Shown here: in pieces, positions 22,641 to 35,261 of the stretch | How the letters are laid out: each line of letters opens with the position of its first letter | How positions within the stretch are numbered: the stretch's first letter is position 1 | From: Luzula sylvatica | Lineage: Eukaryota; Streptophyta; Magnoliopsida; Poales; Juncaceae | Assembly (NCBI GenBank): GCA_946800325.1 | Contig: OX326959.1 | Span: forward strand, 17,514,862 to 17,578,861 | Direction: 5' to 3' | DNA: 64,000 nucleotides | The notes under the pieces: model-generated | The model's database searches: none | Seen by the model: the letters and a program-made list of their open reading frames with translations, nothing else | What the model was told of the DNA's origin: nothing | Program-made: the position numbers and the translations under genes

Positions 22641-25233
22641 TATGAATATCCAATTACTATAGTTTAATTCGTACCAATAAAAAATACATCCAATTTGTTT
22701 CAACGTCTAATGTGTCACAAACCCAAAAAATGGCACCATCCAAAGTTATTGCTCTCTGGACTACATTCATGATTATGTTTGAATTTTACCAAAATTATTC
22801 TCCAACTTCCATTTATATTCTCGAACATTCATGACTATATGTATACCAAAATTATTCTGGACAACTCACCATTCTGTATACCCAAAATTACCAAAAAGGG
22901 TGTATGATAGAACTCCCCATATATTATTAATATATAATCATGTATTAATATACATTTTATTTTGCGTTAGTATTTCTTCTATCCGGCAGTCCAAAGACTC
23001 CAAACCCATTATGTGACATATCTCATGGTTGTCATGATGATCGCGTTGTTTCGGCGATGTGTAATAATATCATGCTCAGTAGGAAATTTTGAGAAGAATT
23101 CTCGAGAGGGCTAAAATTACTCGAACAACAATGTCAAGTATTTGAAAAGAGGAAGTTAAACTAGAGATTTATTTCTTATGATATTATAACTAATAGAATT
23201 ATTAAAATTTTATGGAGTCATTTTTCTTCGCCATGCTCGAGTCTATGTCGTGGTTCCAAATCGATATATTCCTTTTACATGTAGCTAACTGAAACCTGAA
23301 ACCCGAACCAGTGAGAACAATATAACTTAATATTTATGTTTCTTCCAAATTTGTTTTTCAATGACTAATATGCCTTTATTTCTTCAAATTAATACTATTT
23401 TATCAACCAGTTGATTGTTTATAAGGATAATTGGTGGCTTGTTATTTGTAGGTGAACTTAAGGTTGTTAAGGTTATTAAAATTGTTATGTTTAATTTTCA
23501 AGTATATTTTTTTTATGAGGAGATTTCAGATTTTTGGAACAGAAGTGGTGGAATACTACTTCCTTATGCAAAGCAGATATGGTTGATAATTTCTCAAATT
23601 TAACTTGATTGTTGGTAGATTATTGTAAGGGTGTAGTTTATATATATTATAATTTTAATAGAAATTTTAATGACTTGTAATTTTGAAATTGGAACTATAA
23701 TATACATGAATTTGAAATTTTGTCTTTTGTATCAATAAAACACTTAATGCTTGAAAGGAAAAATCATGAATCATTTGGTTCAATTTGACATTGTTTTAGA
23801 GAAAGATATGATATTTTGAGTTTCACGGAGGACATATCTGAAATTACTCCTTAAAATGTTGTCATTTAGTTGGTCTTGTTCGTTCTTATGTGATATAAGA
23901 TAACATAATAAATCTGTGTCCCTGTGAATGACTTGGGGATCATCACAACCGTCTGATTTTCAGATGAAAAATTAACACATCTGAGCTCTAATATTCTTTT
24001 TTTTCTCAAAAAAAAACAAAACAAAAAATATATGATTTTATTTCTAAACCGGTTTAGTCTGAGTTTTGGGCCATAATACATGGATTGGGTTGGACTTGAC
24101 AAAATAATAAATACAAATTTTGTTCGTCACCATCACCAGATACAATATGTTTGTTTTGTTTATATTAATTATACACATCAAATTTTAGTTATGAATTAAT
24201 TAACCAAATACATATAATATAATACATCGTTTTAAATTATTTATAAAGTGAGAGTTTGTCATTATTGGGTACGAAAAGAAATAAGTACATTATATGTATG
24301 CTCATTAATTTTTTTTATCTTTATTCGTTCTAACTTATAATTTTACATATATATAAAATTGACAGTTAACATTTGAATAATTTTTTTTAATTATCATTAA
24401 CATTAACTAGTACAATGTTTTCCAGCCATGTCAGTGCCATCCATATACAAGACAACCATTGCTCATTTCAAGGAGTCAATTTCGAGTTCCTAAAAACCTG
24501 GCGCTTGCCGACCCGCCGAACAAAGGAATTTGTTCATCCATACCAACAAACCAACAAGGGAAATTATAATCTGCCGTCACATTTCAACAAGATAGTCTCG
24601 ATGACATCACGCTTTCTTAATTAACTCACTTAATTATCACAGTAACTAATTAAAACTATTTAATAATTTTTAAATATTAATTAGAAATTGTCAATCCATA
24701 TGGATATTAATTATATGTAAATTAAGTAGCTTAATCCTAATACGAAGATGTTTCGTTGAAATTTGGTGACGGTCCAGGGGGCGGATTTAGTAGGGATCGC
24801 GGAGGACGGTCGCCCCCCCAAGATTTTCGTCGAATACAATGTATTTTATCAATATAACAGCGTAAAATTTATTATTTTCCTCCTAAATAATCGTGATGTG
24901 TAATTTCTGAATCAATCTTTCATTTTGACACCGGATGACACCGTACATGCCCTCTAACAACAACAATGAGATTTGTATAAAAGGTTGAAAGAATCTGATA
25001 TGTGGGTAAAGCAAACGTGTTCATGTCATCATGCGTTTGTAATTAATTGTGTCAGCGAGAGAAAAGATCAAAGAAGCATTCATTCATTCTTTCTTTCTTC
25101 GTAGCATTCCAGCAAGAAAGAAAGAAGAGGTACCTCCCAGCTGTTGGTGATGGATCATATAATCCCACCCCACGTCCCAACTGCGAATATTTAATTGAAG
25201 CACCTCCAATTAATGCCATCGTATTCTATTATA
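22641..25233. other. AT-rich intergenic region with a MITE end
   Basis: At about 22893-22918 the right terminus of the GGGRGTTYTATCATACACCC family appears (AGGGTGTATGATAGAACTCC) without a recognisable left end, so it is a truncated copy. Near 24776-24820 a phrase of the 'gggggcggatttag ... cgcccccc' type resembles other transposon ends. Otherwise I see no gene. Confidence 0.4.
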
Positions 25234-25263
25234 CTAGCTTTGACCCGCGCGCATTCGCGCGGG
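25234..25263 (-). mobile_element. Helitron-type 3' terminus
   Basis: On the minus strand a perfect 8-bp stem with a 4-nt loop (CCCGCGCG-AATG-CGCGCGGG, 25263-25244) is followed six bases later by CTAG and then T. Helitrons end in a GC-rich hairpin, a short spacer and CTRR, and insert between A and T; all of these are present. The element body would extend to higher coordinates. Its 5' TC end could not be located, so its length is unknown. Confidence 0.55.
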
Positions 25264-25800
25264 AGTTCCCCGAGGATTCTCGAGTTTGAGACTAATTTTT
25301 TTTATATTAATTTTTAATTTTTTTTTTGTATTTTTGGGTATTTTATTTCTTATTTTTAATGTTGCAAATCAGTATAATTTCTTGAATGTAAATAAAAATA
25401 TCATATATGCTGGTTGCGCAGATAACATGAACAAATTATGAATATATATCGAATGTAACGTATAGAAATAAAATAAACAAATTATAAGTATTTCATAACA
25501 AAGAAACAAACAACAATATATGAATTTTAATAATAAAAGAAACAAAAAAAATTACAACAATATAAAGTTATAATTAATTAAATAATTAAAATTTACACAA
25601 TTAAATATATCCAAACTTTTCATTTAATAATAAAATATGCAAGTATTATATGTTTTGCCTCAGTAAATCATGATATGTATAAATTTTACAATAAGTACTA
25701 TTTGAATCATTCAAGAGCCGGCTTTCTTGAACAATTCAAATAATCCTTGTTGCAGAATGTGTTTATTTATTATACATCATCGGCAAAATCGAGACGGCAA

Positions 25801-25807
25801 TGATGAC

Positions 25808-25838
<31 letters not shown>

Positions 25839-25840
25839 GT

Positions 25841-25887
<47 letters not shown>

Positions 25888-25902
25888 ATGATATGACGGT
25901 GG

Positions 25903-25940
<38 letters not shown>

Positions 25941-25944
25941 GTGA
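25801..25944. repeat. (GAT)n trinucleotide microsatellite
   Basis: About 140 bp of GAT repeats run with three short interruptions. A looser GATGAT/ATGATA-rich stretch occurs at about 28360-28485. The poly-His and poly-Ile frames across it are artefacts of the repeat. Confidence 0.95.
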
Positions 25945-26889
25945 TCATTTTTGTATTTGTAGTTACTTAGTATTGGTATTTGTGCTTTTGCTTTTGTTTT
26001 GCATTTGGTATTTGTTTTGTAGTATTCATGAGTCGTAATTCGCAAACATATTCTTATTCAAATTCATCTCGGTATTTTGCATTTGTAGATGTATTCGTGT
26101 TTCATAATTTGTATTCAAGAATTCTTGTTGTTCCTGCTATTGTGTTGTTTTATTTTCTTAATTTGCCCGGAGTTGTCAAATATGTATGGTTATTTCGTCA
26201 TCAATTACGTACATGATTAAATTCAGAGTTGCTAAATTTGTATAGTTATTTCGCGACAAAATATCTAAATGAACATTATGACTCGAGGGTAAACTTATAT
26301 GCATTTTAATTTTCATGAACAACGAATGATTCGATAACTTTCAATAAAAACAAACAGAGCCATGCACTATAACGTATAGGTTCGTTTATTCAAGAAAATT
26401 TTCCATACTTGTATTCATGTTTTGCACATCGTATTTCCATTATGCAATGACTTATTTTTTACTTAATCTGCGAATCATTATTACACGTACTCGTGATTGA
26501 ATCTTGTATTCGTGTTTTTATTCTTATCCTAGTTTTTTATTCATATTCTTATGTTGTTTTTAGTTCATTGGCTCGCATTGGTATTTGTTTTTTTTTTATA
26601 TTAGTATTTGGTGTTTCATTTTTCGTAATTTGTATTTCGTATTTGCAATTTGTTTGTCTTAATAGTCTTCTTTGTTGTTTCTCATGTTCATTCAGAAATT
26701 ATCAACAAAATAATTATTTCAAAGTTTTGAAAAATTTGTGCCTTACAATTCATGTTGAATTACATGTCTCTAAAGTACATATTGATTATGTTTTGCAAAT
26801 TTCATGTGAGGATCTTCGATATTTCAAACTTAACGTATTTGTCAATATGTTTGTCTTAGAGGTTGGTCTTTAAGTACACACAGAAAACA

Positions 26890-27860
26890 AAAAATACTTA
26901 TGTCAACCAGAAAGTTAATCATTGTTTTTTGGCAAGAAAGAAAACAATAATGTTTTTGCATTTTATTGGGTTCATGTATTTTTTTTTCGTGCATTGAATC
27001 ATTTGACTCCAGGTGTTTTTTTAATTTCTGAAAATTTAATGAATATCTAATAAACAATTCATTAAATATTACAAAAGATCAAGAGAAATAACTTTTTTTT
27101 GTATGTTTTTTCATGTATTGAATTACTCTGTTTTTTCACCTCTTAATTTCTTTTTCTTTTCCGGCGTTGACTATTCAATACAAATTTTCAAAGAATCTTG
27201 TCACTGAACCATTAATGATAGAATTGCATTTTTGTTATTTCGCTTGTATCTGTCCATGATTTGTCTCGAGTTATTTGTATAAAATTTGTTATTTGGCTTG
27301 AAGTTGATCATTGTTCTTTGGCAAGAAAGGAAACAATACTGTTTTTGCATTTTTTTGGGTTCATGTATGTTTTTTTTTCGCGCATTGAATCATTTGAGTC
27401 GAGTTTTTTTTTTTTTTTTAAATTCAATGAATATCTAATAAACAATTCATTAAATATTACAAAAGATCAAGAGAAATAACTTTTTTTTGTATGTTTTTTC
27501 GTGTATTGAATTATTTTGTTTTTTCACCTCTTAATTTTTTTTCCTTTTCTTCAACGCAGCATTGACTATTCAGTACGAATTTTCAAAGAATCTCGTCATT
27601 GAACCATTAATGATAGAATTGCATTTTTGTTATTTCGCTTGTATATGTCCATGATTTTTCTCGAGTTATTTGTATAAAATTTGTTATTTGGCTTGAATTA
27701 TTTTGTTTTTTCACCTCTTAATTTTTTTTTCTTTTCTTCAACGGAGCGTTGATTATTCAATACGAATTTTCAAAGAATCACGTCACTGAACCATTAATGA
27801 TAGAATTGCATTTTTTCGTGCACTTTTCTTCAACGGAGCATTGATTATTCGTAGTATTTC
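26890..27860. repeat. Tandem duplication array, about 400-bp period
   Basis: Blocks containing CGAATTTTCAAAGAATC, GAACCATTAATGATAGAATT and TTCATGTATG recur at about 27163-27315, 27560-27710 and, truncated, 27744-27820. A second component with GGCAAGAAAG...CAATA recurs at about 26930 and 27320. The period is close to 397 bp for the first pair. The array is AT-rich and non-coding. It may belong to the body of the Helitron-like element that ends at 25234. Confidence 0.65.
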
Positions 27861-28659
27861 ATTTGTGACTTATTATGGTGATCATATTCATATTCATTGT
27901 AATATTAATTTTTTTGTTTTGTAATTTTTTACACATTTTAGTCATCGATGTTTATTTTTATTTTTGTATTTGGCTCTTTTGTTTCATGATTACATGGCAA
28001 CACAACAATTAAATAAGAACGATTGTTACATGTCTTGATTATTACAAAATTGATATCAGTACGAAAAATATTCAGTCAATTTGTTCTTTTACTATGAAAC
28101 TGGAGATAACAGCTTGTATCGTCGTGAGAGAATAAATAAATCTTTGCAGAATTGTTTATTTCTTATACATTTTTCTTATACAAAATTGTCTTTTTGGCAG
28201 GATTTTACTATGAAACTGGAGTCATCTGGATTGTTTTTCATGCGGATTGGTTTTTCATGCGAATTGTTTTTCATGTGACTATTTTTTCATGCGAATTATT
28301 TTTTTCCGCTCAAGTTTCTTTTTGCAAGTATATACATTCATTATTACAATTATCACGACAATCATGATTGATGATATGATGATGATAACATGATTATGAT
28401 AATATGATTACGATATGATGATATGATGATGTGATGATTATGATATGATGCTATGATGATAATGTGATGATTATGATATGATGATGCATAAATAAAAAAT
28501 TAAATAAAAAAACAATTAACTTTGTAGAAATAACCGAAACAAATAAATTAAAAAATGACAAATATATTCATAAATGAATTCAATAATAACTAAATTAAGG
28601 TTAATTGAGATGAGAGAAAACCTGTAGTAACATCGAATCGAATCTCCTTGGAAATCTAA

Positions 28660-29340
28660 CAATACCAAATATAAGTGAGTAATTATAAGATACTAAAATA
28701 AATTACAATGAAAAAAGAAATTACCAAAATACCCCTTGTCTAAAGCTGGAAAAATCCGTGGTGCGAAACGTAACACATCCATTGATTTTGTCAGAATATA
28801 ATCCCCAAAAACCTGAAATAAATTACAATGAAAAAAGAAATTACCAAATATAAGTGAGTAATTATAAAATACTAAAATAAATAACAATGAAAAAAGAAAT
28901 TACCAAAATACCCCTCGACTAAAGCTGGAGAAATCCGTGCTGCGAAACGTAACACATCCATCGATTTTGTCAGAATATAATCCCCAAAAACCTGAAATAA
29001 ATTACAATGAAAAAAGAAATTAGCAAATATAAGTGAGTAATTATAAAATACTAAAATAAATTACAATAAAAAAAGAAATTACCAAAATACCCCTCGACTA
29101 AAGCTGGAGAAATCCGTGCTGCGAAACATAACACATGCATCGATTTCGTCATAATATAATCCCCAAAAAGCTGAAATAAATTACAATGAAAAAAGAAATT
29201 ACCAAATATAAGTGAGTAATTATAAAATACTAAAATAAATTACAATGAAAAAAGAAATTACCAAAATACCCCTCGACTAAAGCTGGAGAAATTCGTGCTG
29301 GGAAACGTAACACATCCATCGATTCGGCATGATAAGCATT
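28660..29340. repeat. 179-bp tandem repeat with an exon-like core
   Basis: Units start at 28812, 28991 and 29170 (exactly 179 bp apart), with a partial unit before them. On the minus strand each unit has a pyrimidine tract plus CAG, then about 95 nt of open sequence, then a GTAATT donor, so each looks like an intron plus the 3' half of an exon. The parental exon appears to be 29385-29262 of the putative gene on that strand. The units are more than 90% alike. Confidence 0.75.
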
Positions 29341-32090
29341 GGATCTAGGCGCCCGTAGCGCTACTGTCCAGACATGCACTTTCCACTGAAATGAAATATT
29401 ACATTTTAGTCCCTGTATTTCTGAAAATTAAGTTTTGACCCCAATGATACACAGAGGGACTAAAATGTAAAATTACCGCAAGGATTTCTTAATCTATGCC
29501 ATTTGGTTATTGACTGGTATGGGACAGGGGTAAATGGTACCACTCGAATTATTTTTGAATAAAGAATAAAATTATAATTTAGTTTATTTACTATGGAAAG
29601 AAAAATAAAACGAAATGATTTAAATTAAATTACCTCCACACTTGACAGAAGTTCGCTGTTCGGGTGGATCTTCGAAATTCCCTACAAAATATTCATTAAT
29701 TAAAATTGAAAATTATAAAAAATATTAAGAAGTTAGGGTTTTACCTGGTTGGCCCAGTCAGGTTTCTCGATTACATCTGGGTCATGATTACTTATGGAAA
29801 AAAGATTACTTATGGAAAAAAAAATTATTCGAAATATACATAAGTAATAATTACTTATGGAAAAAAGATTTATTCGAAATCCTTACTATCTGGTCCACCG
29901 AGTTGAGTAATGGCATCGACAAAATGATCATCAGGATCCGAGCCTTTGTTTTCTGCTGCCACCTTGATCGATTGGATTATTTACGTTCGACCCCCCCAAA
30001 ACTCCCATATTTCTGAGCTGGTCCCTGCCTTGACCACTTTGAAAAATGTAAGGCGTTGTATCTAACCAAACGAAAATTGTGTAATATAGTATTTTACTTA
30101 TCGCAAAAAAAATTGAGCAATTTTTCCTATCTTACTTATAAGATTTGTGATGTGACCAAAAGTTGAGTTCACTGCAATTAACCTCTATTTTTTGTGATAT
30201 AACATTTCCTTTTTGCAAAGAATCCCCCGAAATCGACAGAATTGAAACCCTAAAAAATGAAATAATTAGAATTGATCCAAAAATGTAATTAATAATCAAT
30301 TAACCTTCCAAAAAAATGTTATTTCTGCCTGAATAAAAGGCAACACATTTGAAATTTTTGTGAAATCAATTAGAGAGATCAAAAGGGGGTAATTTGCAAA
30401 AAAAAAAAAAAAAAAACAAAAACAAAAACAAAAACTGGTATTCAAGTGGTAATTGAAAACTTCCCTCAACGGTTAACACAATTAAAAAATCTTGTAATTA
30501 ATCTATTCTGTCAAGTAATTTATTTATTTATTTTGCAAAAAAGCCACTGAATCCATGGCAATTTGCAATGAAATATCGAGCAGCGCTCAAATTGAAATCA
30601 ATCAAATAGGCTCGAAATAGAACTCAAAATCATTCAATCACCAAAAATCTTAGAAAAATTACACAAAATACTTAAAAAAATGGAAATTACCACGAATAGA
30701 TATGTCCACCACCATGGGTTCAGATCTCCTCGATGGCGCGTGGTTGTTTAACCGGCAGCCATCTGTGCATCGCTTTGTGTCTTCCGAGCATCTTACGGGG
30801 AAAAATACATCAAAGGGCATCTTCCGAGCATCTGTGTATTGCTTTTTCTGCCGCGGAGTGCTTTCACTGAAAATAGATATAAGAGTGAACTAAAAACACA
30901 AATTTTTTAAACCCCAAATAATTACTAAAAAAGAATAATAATACACAAATTAGTCGAATAATTTTAGTTATGAAAAGAAATAAAGCAAGAAAAGTTCGAA
31001 ATGAAAAAAGGAGATAAAGAAAGAAAGAAAAAAGTACCTCGGCACATTGCAACGAAAAGGCCTCGATGAATAGTCAGTGGTTTGATCCTAAAATCTGAAA
31101 TTACATAGTCCGTACCGATCAATGAAACCTGAAACGTACCATCCGCGTCATTTGCTATTTTCCCTTTTCGTGAATTTCCTTTTCCTTTCGAAGCTTAATC
31201 GCACACAACAAATACACATCTGAACTGCAATTCCAATTCTGGAAAAAAAAAAGACAAAAAAAATTCAGAATCTTCGTCGCATTGTTGGTACTGAAGATTC
31301 GCCGCTTTTTCTCTGCATGCACCACAGGTAATTTTACTCCATCTAAAATCAAAATTCAGAATTGAAGAGTTATTTTAGAAGCACGAATTCCCGTTTTTAA
31401 ATTTTTCTTAAAACCCAAACAAATCAATCCCAAATCCAAACAAAGCAACACAAATTGGTACATATAAAGTACTTTACAAAATTAATGAAGGAAAATCAAC
31501 CTTTTCGGCGATTCAAGGATATGAGTTGGGAGTTTCCATGGCAGTAGACCGAATGCGATTGAAGTTGCTCTTCGATTTAGGCGATTCGTCCCAAATTCAT
31601 CCCAAATTCACGGCAGCGGACAGAAATATAAAAAACTGTAAATCAATCAACGAAAATCAACACTTAAACTTCTGTATCGGTGCAAATTGATCCAAAACGA
31701 AAGCAAAAAACTCTAAAAAAAACAATAAACTGACCTTGTCAGATTTTACTTTTGTCATGGCTTTCACCTGACGGGTTGCCACGGTATCTTGTTTCCGTAA
31801 TAGGTAAGGTTTAGCTTCTTTTATTGCCAACGCAAATGAGAAGCAAGAAGGTGCACTACATCATCGCCGCAGCAGCCGGCGTAGTCCTGGTTCATGGCGG
31901 CGACGATTTCGCTCTCATATTCGCCCAAAATCGCCGGCTAGGGTTTCGCGAGTTCGTCGCGCAGCTAGAGTTCTGCGAGTTCTTCGTCAAGCAGCTAGGA
32001 CTCCACAATTTCTTCGTCGCCCACGCTGGGTTGGGGCCGTTCTTTGTTTCCCGCAAGAGCTCGCGAAAAAAACTGATCCTTTTCGCTTGA
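29262..32090 (-). CDS. Putative multi-exon gene of unknown function (partial model)
   Basis: I do not recognise this gene. Four consecutive minus-strand segments keep phase across GT-AG borders: 29962-29887 (VAAENKGSDPDDHFVDAITQ), 29776-29745 (NVIEKPDWANQ), 29681-29634 (GISKIHPNSELLSSVE) and 29385-29262 (WKVHVWTVALRAPRSNAY). Further upstream are less certain candidates: 31193-31038 (ADGTFQVSLIGTDYVISD), 30866-30797, an open segment near 31345-31260 (KITCGACREKAANLQYQQ) and a possible start near 31785 (MTKVKSDK). A GC-richer leader with three TTAGGG-type repeats lies near 32100-32125. The 3' end runs into the 179-bp array, so the stop is unknown. It could be a decayed gene or fragments captured by a transposon. 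The joined reading is inference. Confidence 0.3.
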
Positions 32091-32102
32091 TCGCTTCTCA
32101 GT

Positions 32103-32125
32103 GTTAGGGTTAGGGTTAGGGTTTT
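32103..32125 (+). repeat. Telomere-like TTAGGG repeats
   Basis: Three GTTAGG-type units run into GTTTT, read as AACCCTAA on the minus strand. Such telo-boxes are common in leaders of plant genes for growth and ribosome functions. It sits at the expected 5' end of the putative minus-strand gene. Confidence 0.5.
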
Positions 32126-32199
32126 GGGTGATCGGTGGAGAATGAGGAGAATGAGGAGAGAGGGAAAGAAGGGAACTATATGTGTTATTTAACACAGCC

Positions 32200-34185
32200 C
32201 AAGCCCAATTTCAACATAGAAGTGACGTGGAGCTCTGTAAAGAGAGGAATTTATTCAGAAATATATATAATTATATAATTCGTAATAGTCCTCTCTGGCT
32301 GCAGCATTGCGTACGTACGTGAACATGTTCACGGGTATAAACACACGTAGCCAATTAACGGTTGAAGACCCCCATCGTTGTGGGCCCCACTCTCCCAAAC
32401 CGACGGTTGCCAATGATCCTGATTCTTTGTTGCCCCCCTCTACAAATGTGTAGAACGAATCCTGATTCGATCGAAGCGTAATTTTATTCGTAAAATACTC
32501 GTATTCGAATAACAATATTCGTATTTAACGATTATTGAATACTAATATATTTTCGGATAAGAATACGATTAATGATTTTGCTTAAGAATTCTAATACATA
32601 CGCGCGTAATATTCATATCCGTATCCGTATACAAATACATATTCGATTATTCGGATGCGAAGACATATGTCAAATTTAAATACATTTTTTTGATTAGTGA
32701 TATTGAAATATCTCGAAGAAGAAAATGCTATTATATTTAGCGATTGGTGTGGTAATTTTTTTTATATATTAATGGTATATATAAGTTTATAAAGTATTGT
32801 TTATGATATAATTAAATATTTGCAATGAGATTGCTAATTTTTATTAGACATCTTTTAGTAAATAATATAATTAGGGTATAATAAATGTTTCATTATTCAA
32901 AATTAATTTGTGATAATATTCCAATCATATAATTTGAATTTGTATAATATCTTAACCGTATACGTATCTGGATATTATCAGTATTCGTATCCACAAAAAA
33001 ATCATATTTAGACCCAACATTTATATTAGTTAAGAAATGTAAAGAAAACAACTTGATTTAATTATTCTGATTATTACATATAATTAATTTCATCCAAAAT
33101 AAGAAAAGATCAAATTAGTTACAAATACACTTACAAGCAAGGTCCGCCATAAAACTTCCTTATTTATTTTATTTTTGACGGGACTCGAACACTTGAATAT
33201 TCATGGAAAGACGGCATTATTGTTAGGAATATATTTGGTCCGTAAAAACAACTTAACAAAATACAAAATAAATAATTCCAAAAAATACTAAAAATGTATT
33301 TTCGACATAACAAATATAGTTCTGAAGATAATATTTTTCTTTATCAATTAGTTGTGTCTTATCTCTCTTAACTAACAATACTAATACAAAATATTACCAC
33401 TACATAACATAAATAATAAAATTTGAATCACTTTAAAAGAAATTTACCATTTCAAGTACTAATTATTTTGTATAAAATAAAAATGATTTCAAGTACTATA
33501 ACTCAAACAAACAAACACTTTTTCACTCACAAAATAATATCTGATTAATTGACAAAATCGTCTACAAAATTATTATTATGTATCATAAAACTCCTTATAT
33601 TTGTTTGTGCTACACAACACACCACAACATATAGATCATGTGTATAGTATAGAAGTCCCACTAAGTTAATAACCAACTCGTTTATGTGAAAAGACTACGT
33701 GTGCAAGTCTTATCACTTGCTTCCAAAACACAGTTACGCAAACTCTATCCATATCTTCGGCCTCACTTGTAATCATCCTCGTCACACCCAAATTTAGAAA
33801 GAAAAAAGGAAGTTCAAAAAACAAAATCTATTTTGTTGGATATTTACAAAAATAATCCTCACTTTATGGATATTCCAAAATTCATTCTCGCCAAACTTTT
33901 ATTTTTAAATATCTTTTATAAAATTTAAATTTAACTTTGAACGATGTTAAATATTTTTTGAACAAAAATACACTTTTATTTTTATATTCGCTAATTAAAA
34001 AAAATAGTTCTTTTTTATTAATTATTTTTTTTAACATGTAATAATTTCAAAATAAATAATCATTATATGTTATATGTTATGTAATTTTAATATTCATTTA
34101 TTATACTGTAAAATTATTATATGTTAAAAGATATTTATGAATTTTTTTTATAAATTAATAATAAAAAATTCATAAAAAGAGACGA
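32200..34185. other. AT-rich intergenic region
   Basis: Around 32450-32660 and 32950-33000 the words 'tattcgtatccg' and 'cgtattcgaata' recur, recalling the GGATACG-rich repeats at 52-54 kb. I see no gene. Confidence 0.45.
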
Positions 34186-34194
34186 AAAAATTAA

Positions 34195-35252
34195 GGGGAA
34201 TTCTTCAAAAACCCCCCAACTTTTCTGAAAATTCTGAAAAACCCCCTGTACTTTTAGAAAACCCCCTATCTTTTTTAGATTCCCTAAAAAACCCCCTATA
34301 TTTTTTGCTTCTTCAAAAACCCCCTAACTTTTTTAGATTCTCTCAAAAACCCCCTATCTTTTTATTATGTTTTTTAAAAAATAACCATTATACCCTTTAG
34401 TTTTATTTTTTTAATTTCTATAATTTAATAAATAATGAATATATATTAAACTATTATAAAAAAATTAAAAATAAATAATACATGATATTATAATATTATA
34501 ATAAATAATATATAGTATTAAAATATTATAATAAATAATATATTGATATTAAAATATCATTATATATTTTAATATCAATATATTATTTATTATAATAATT
34601 TATTATATATGTATTATTTATTATAATATTTTAATATCATGCATTATTTATTTTTTATAATTTTATTGATATTAAAATATCAATAAAAATGTTATAATAA
34701 TATAATATCATGCATTATTTATTTTTTATAATTTTATTGATATTAAAATATCAATAAAAATGTTATAATAATTTCATATCATATATTATTTATTGATATT
34801 AAAATATTATAATAAATAATACATAGATATTAAATTATTATAATAAATAATATATTGATATTAAAATATCATAATAATTGTTGAAAATGATATTTTAATA
34901 TCAATATATTATTTAATATAATATTTTAATACTATATATTATTTATTATAATATTATAATATCATGAATTATTTATTTTTAATTTTTTTATAATAGTTTA
35001 ATATAGTTTCTTTATTTATTAAATTATTGAAATTTAAAAAATAAAACTAAAGGGTATAATTGTTATTTTTAAAAAAACATAATAAAAAGATAGGGGTTTT
35101 TTGAGAGAATCTAAAAAAGTTAGGGGGTTTTTGATGAAGCAAAAAATATAGGGGGTTTTTTAGGGAATCTATAAAAGATAGGGGGTTTTTTAAAAGTACA
35201 GGGGGTTTTTCAGAATTTTCAGAAAAGTTGGGGGGTTTTTGAAGAATTCCCC
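34195..35252. mobile_element. Long foldback element with 9-bp target duplication
   Basis: Two inverted arms of about 375 bp (34195 to about 34570, and about 34880-35252) match with few changes; both begin GGGGAATTCTTCAAAAACCC. The outer 200 bp of each arm is built from about six units of an 'AAAAACCCCCTATCTTTTTTAG' type. The centre is AT-rich and itself made of smaller palindromes (ATATTGATATTAAAATATCA). Exact 9-bp copies of AAAAATTAA lie at 34186-34194 and 35253-35261, as for Mutator-type insertions. No coding capacity is present. Taken as one strand it would fold almost completely. Confidence 0.9.
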
Positions 35253-35261
35253 AAAAATTAA

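Noticed and set aside
24415..24624. Plus-strand 69-aa frame in AT-rich DNA
   Set aside because: Slightly coding-like composition, but nothing matches and no promoter or exon context is visible.
25763..26045. Poly-His and poly-Ile frames
   Set aside because: They are translations of the GAT microsatellite.
28360..28490. Possible CRISPR-like spaced repeats
   Set aside because: They are imperfect GATGATAT simple repeats with no conserved unit and spacer structure.
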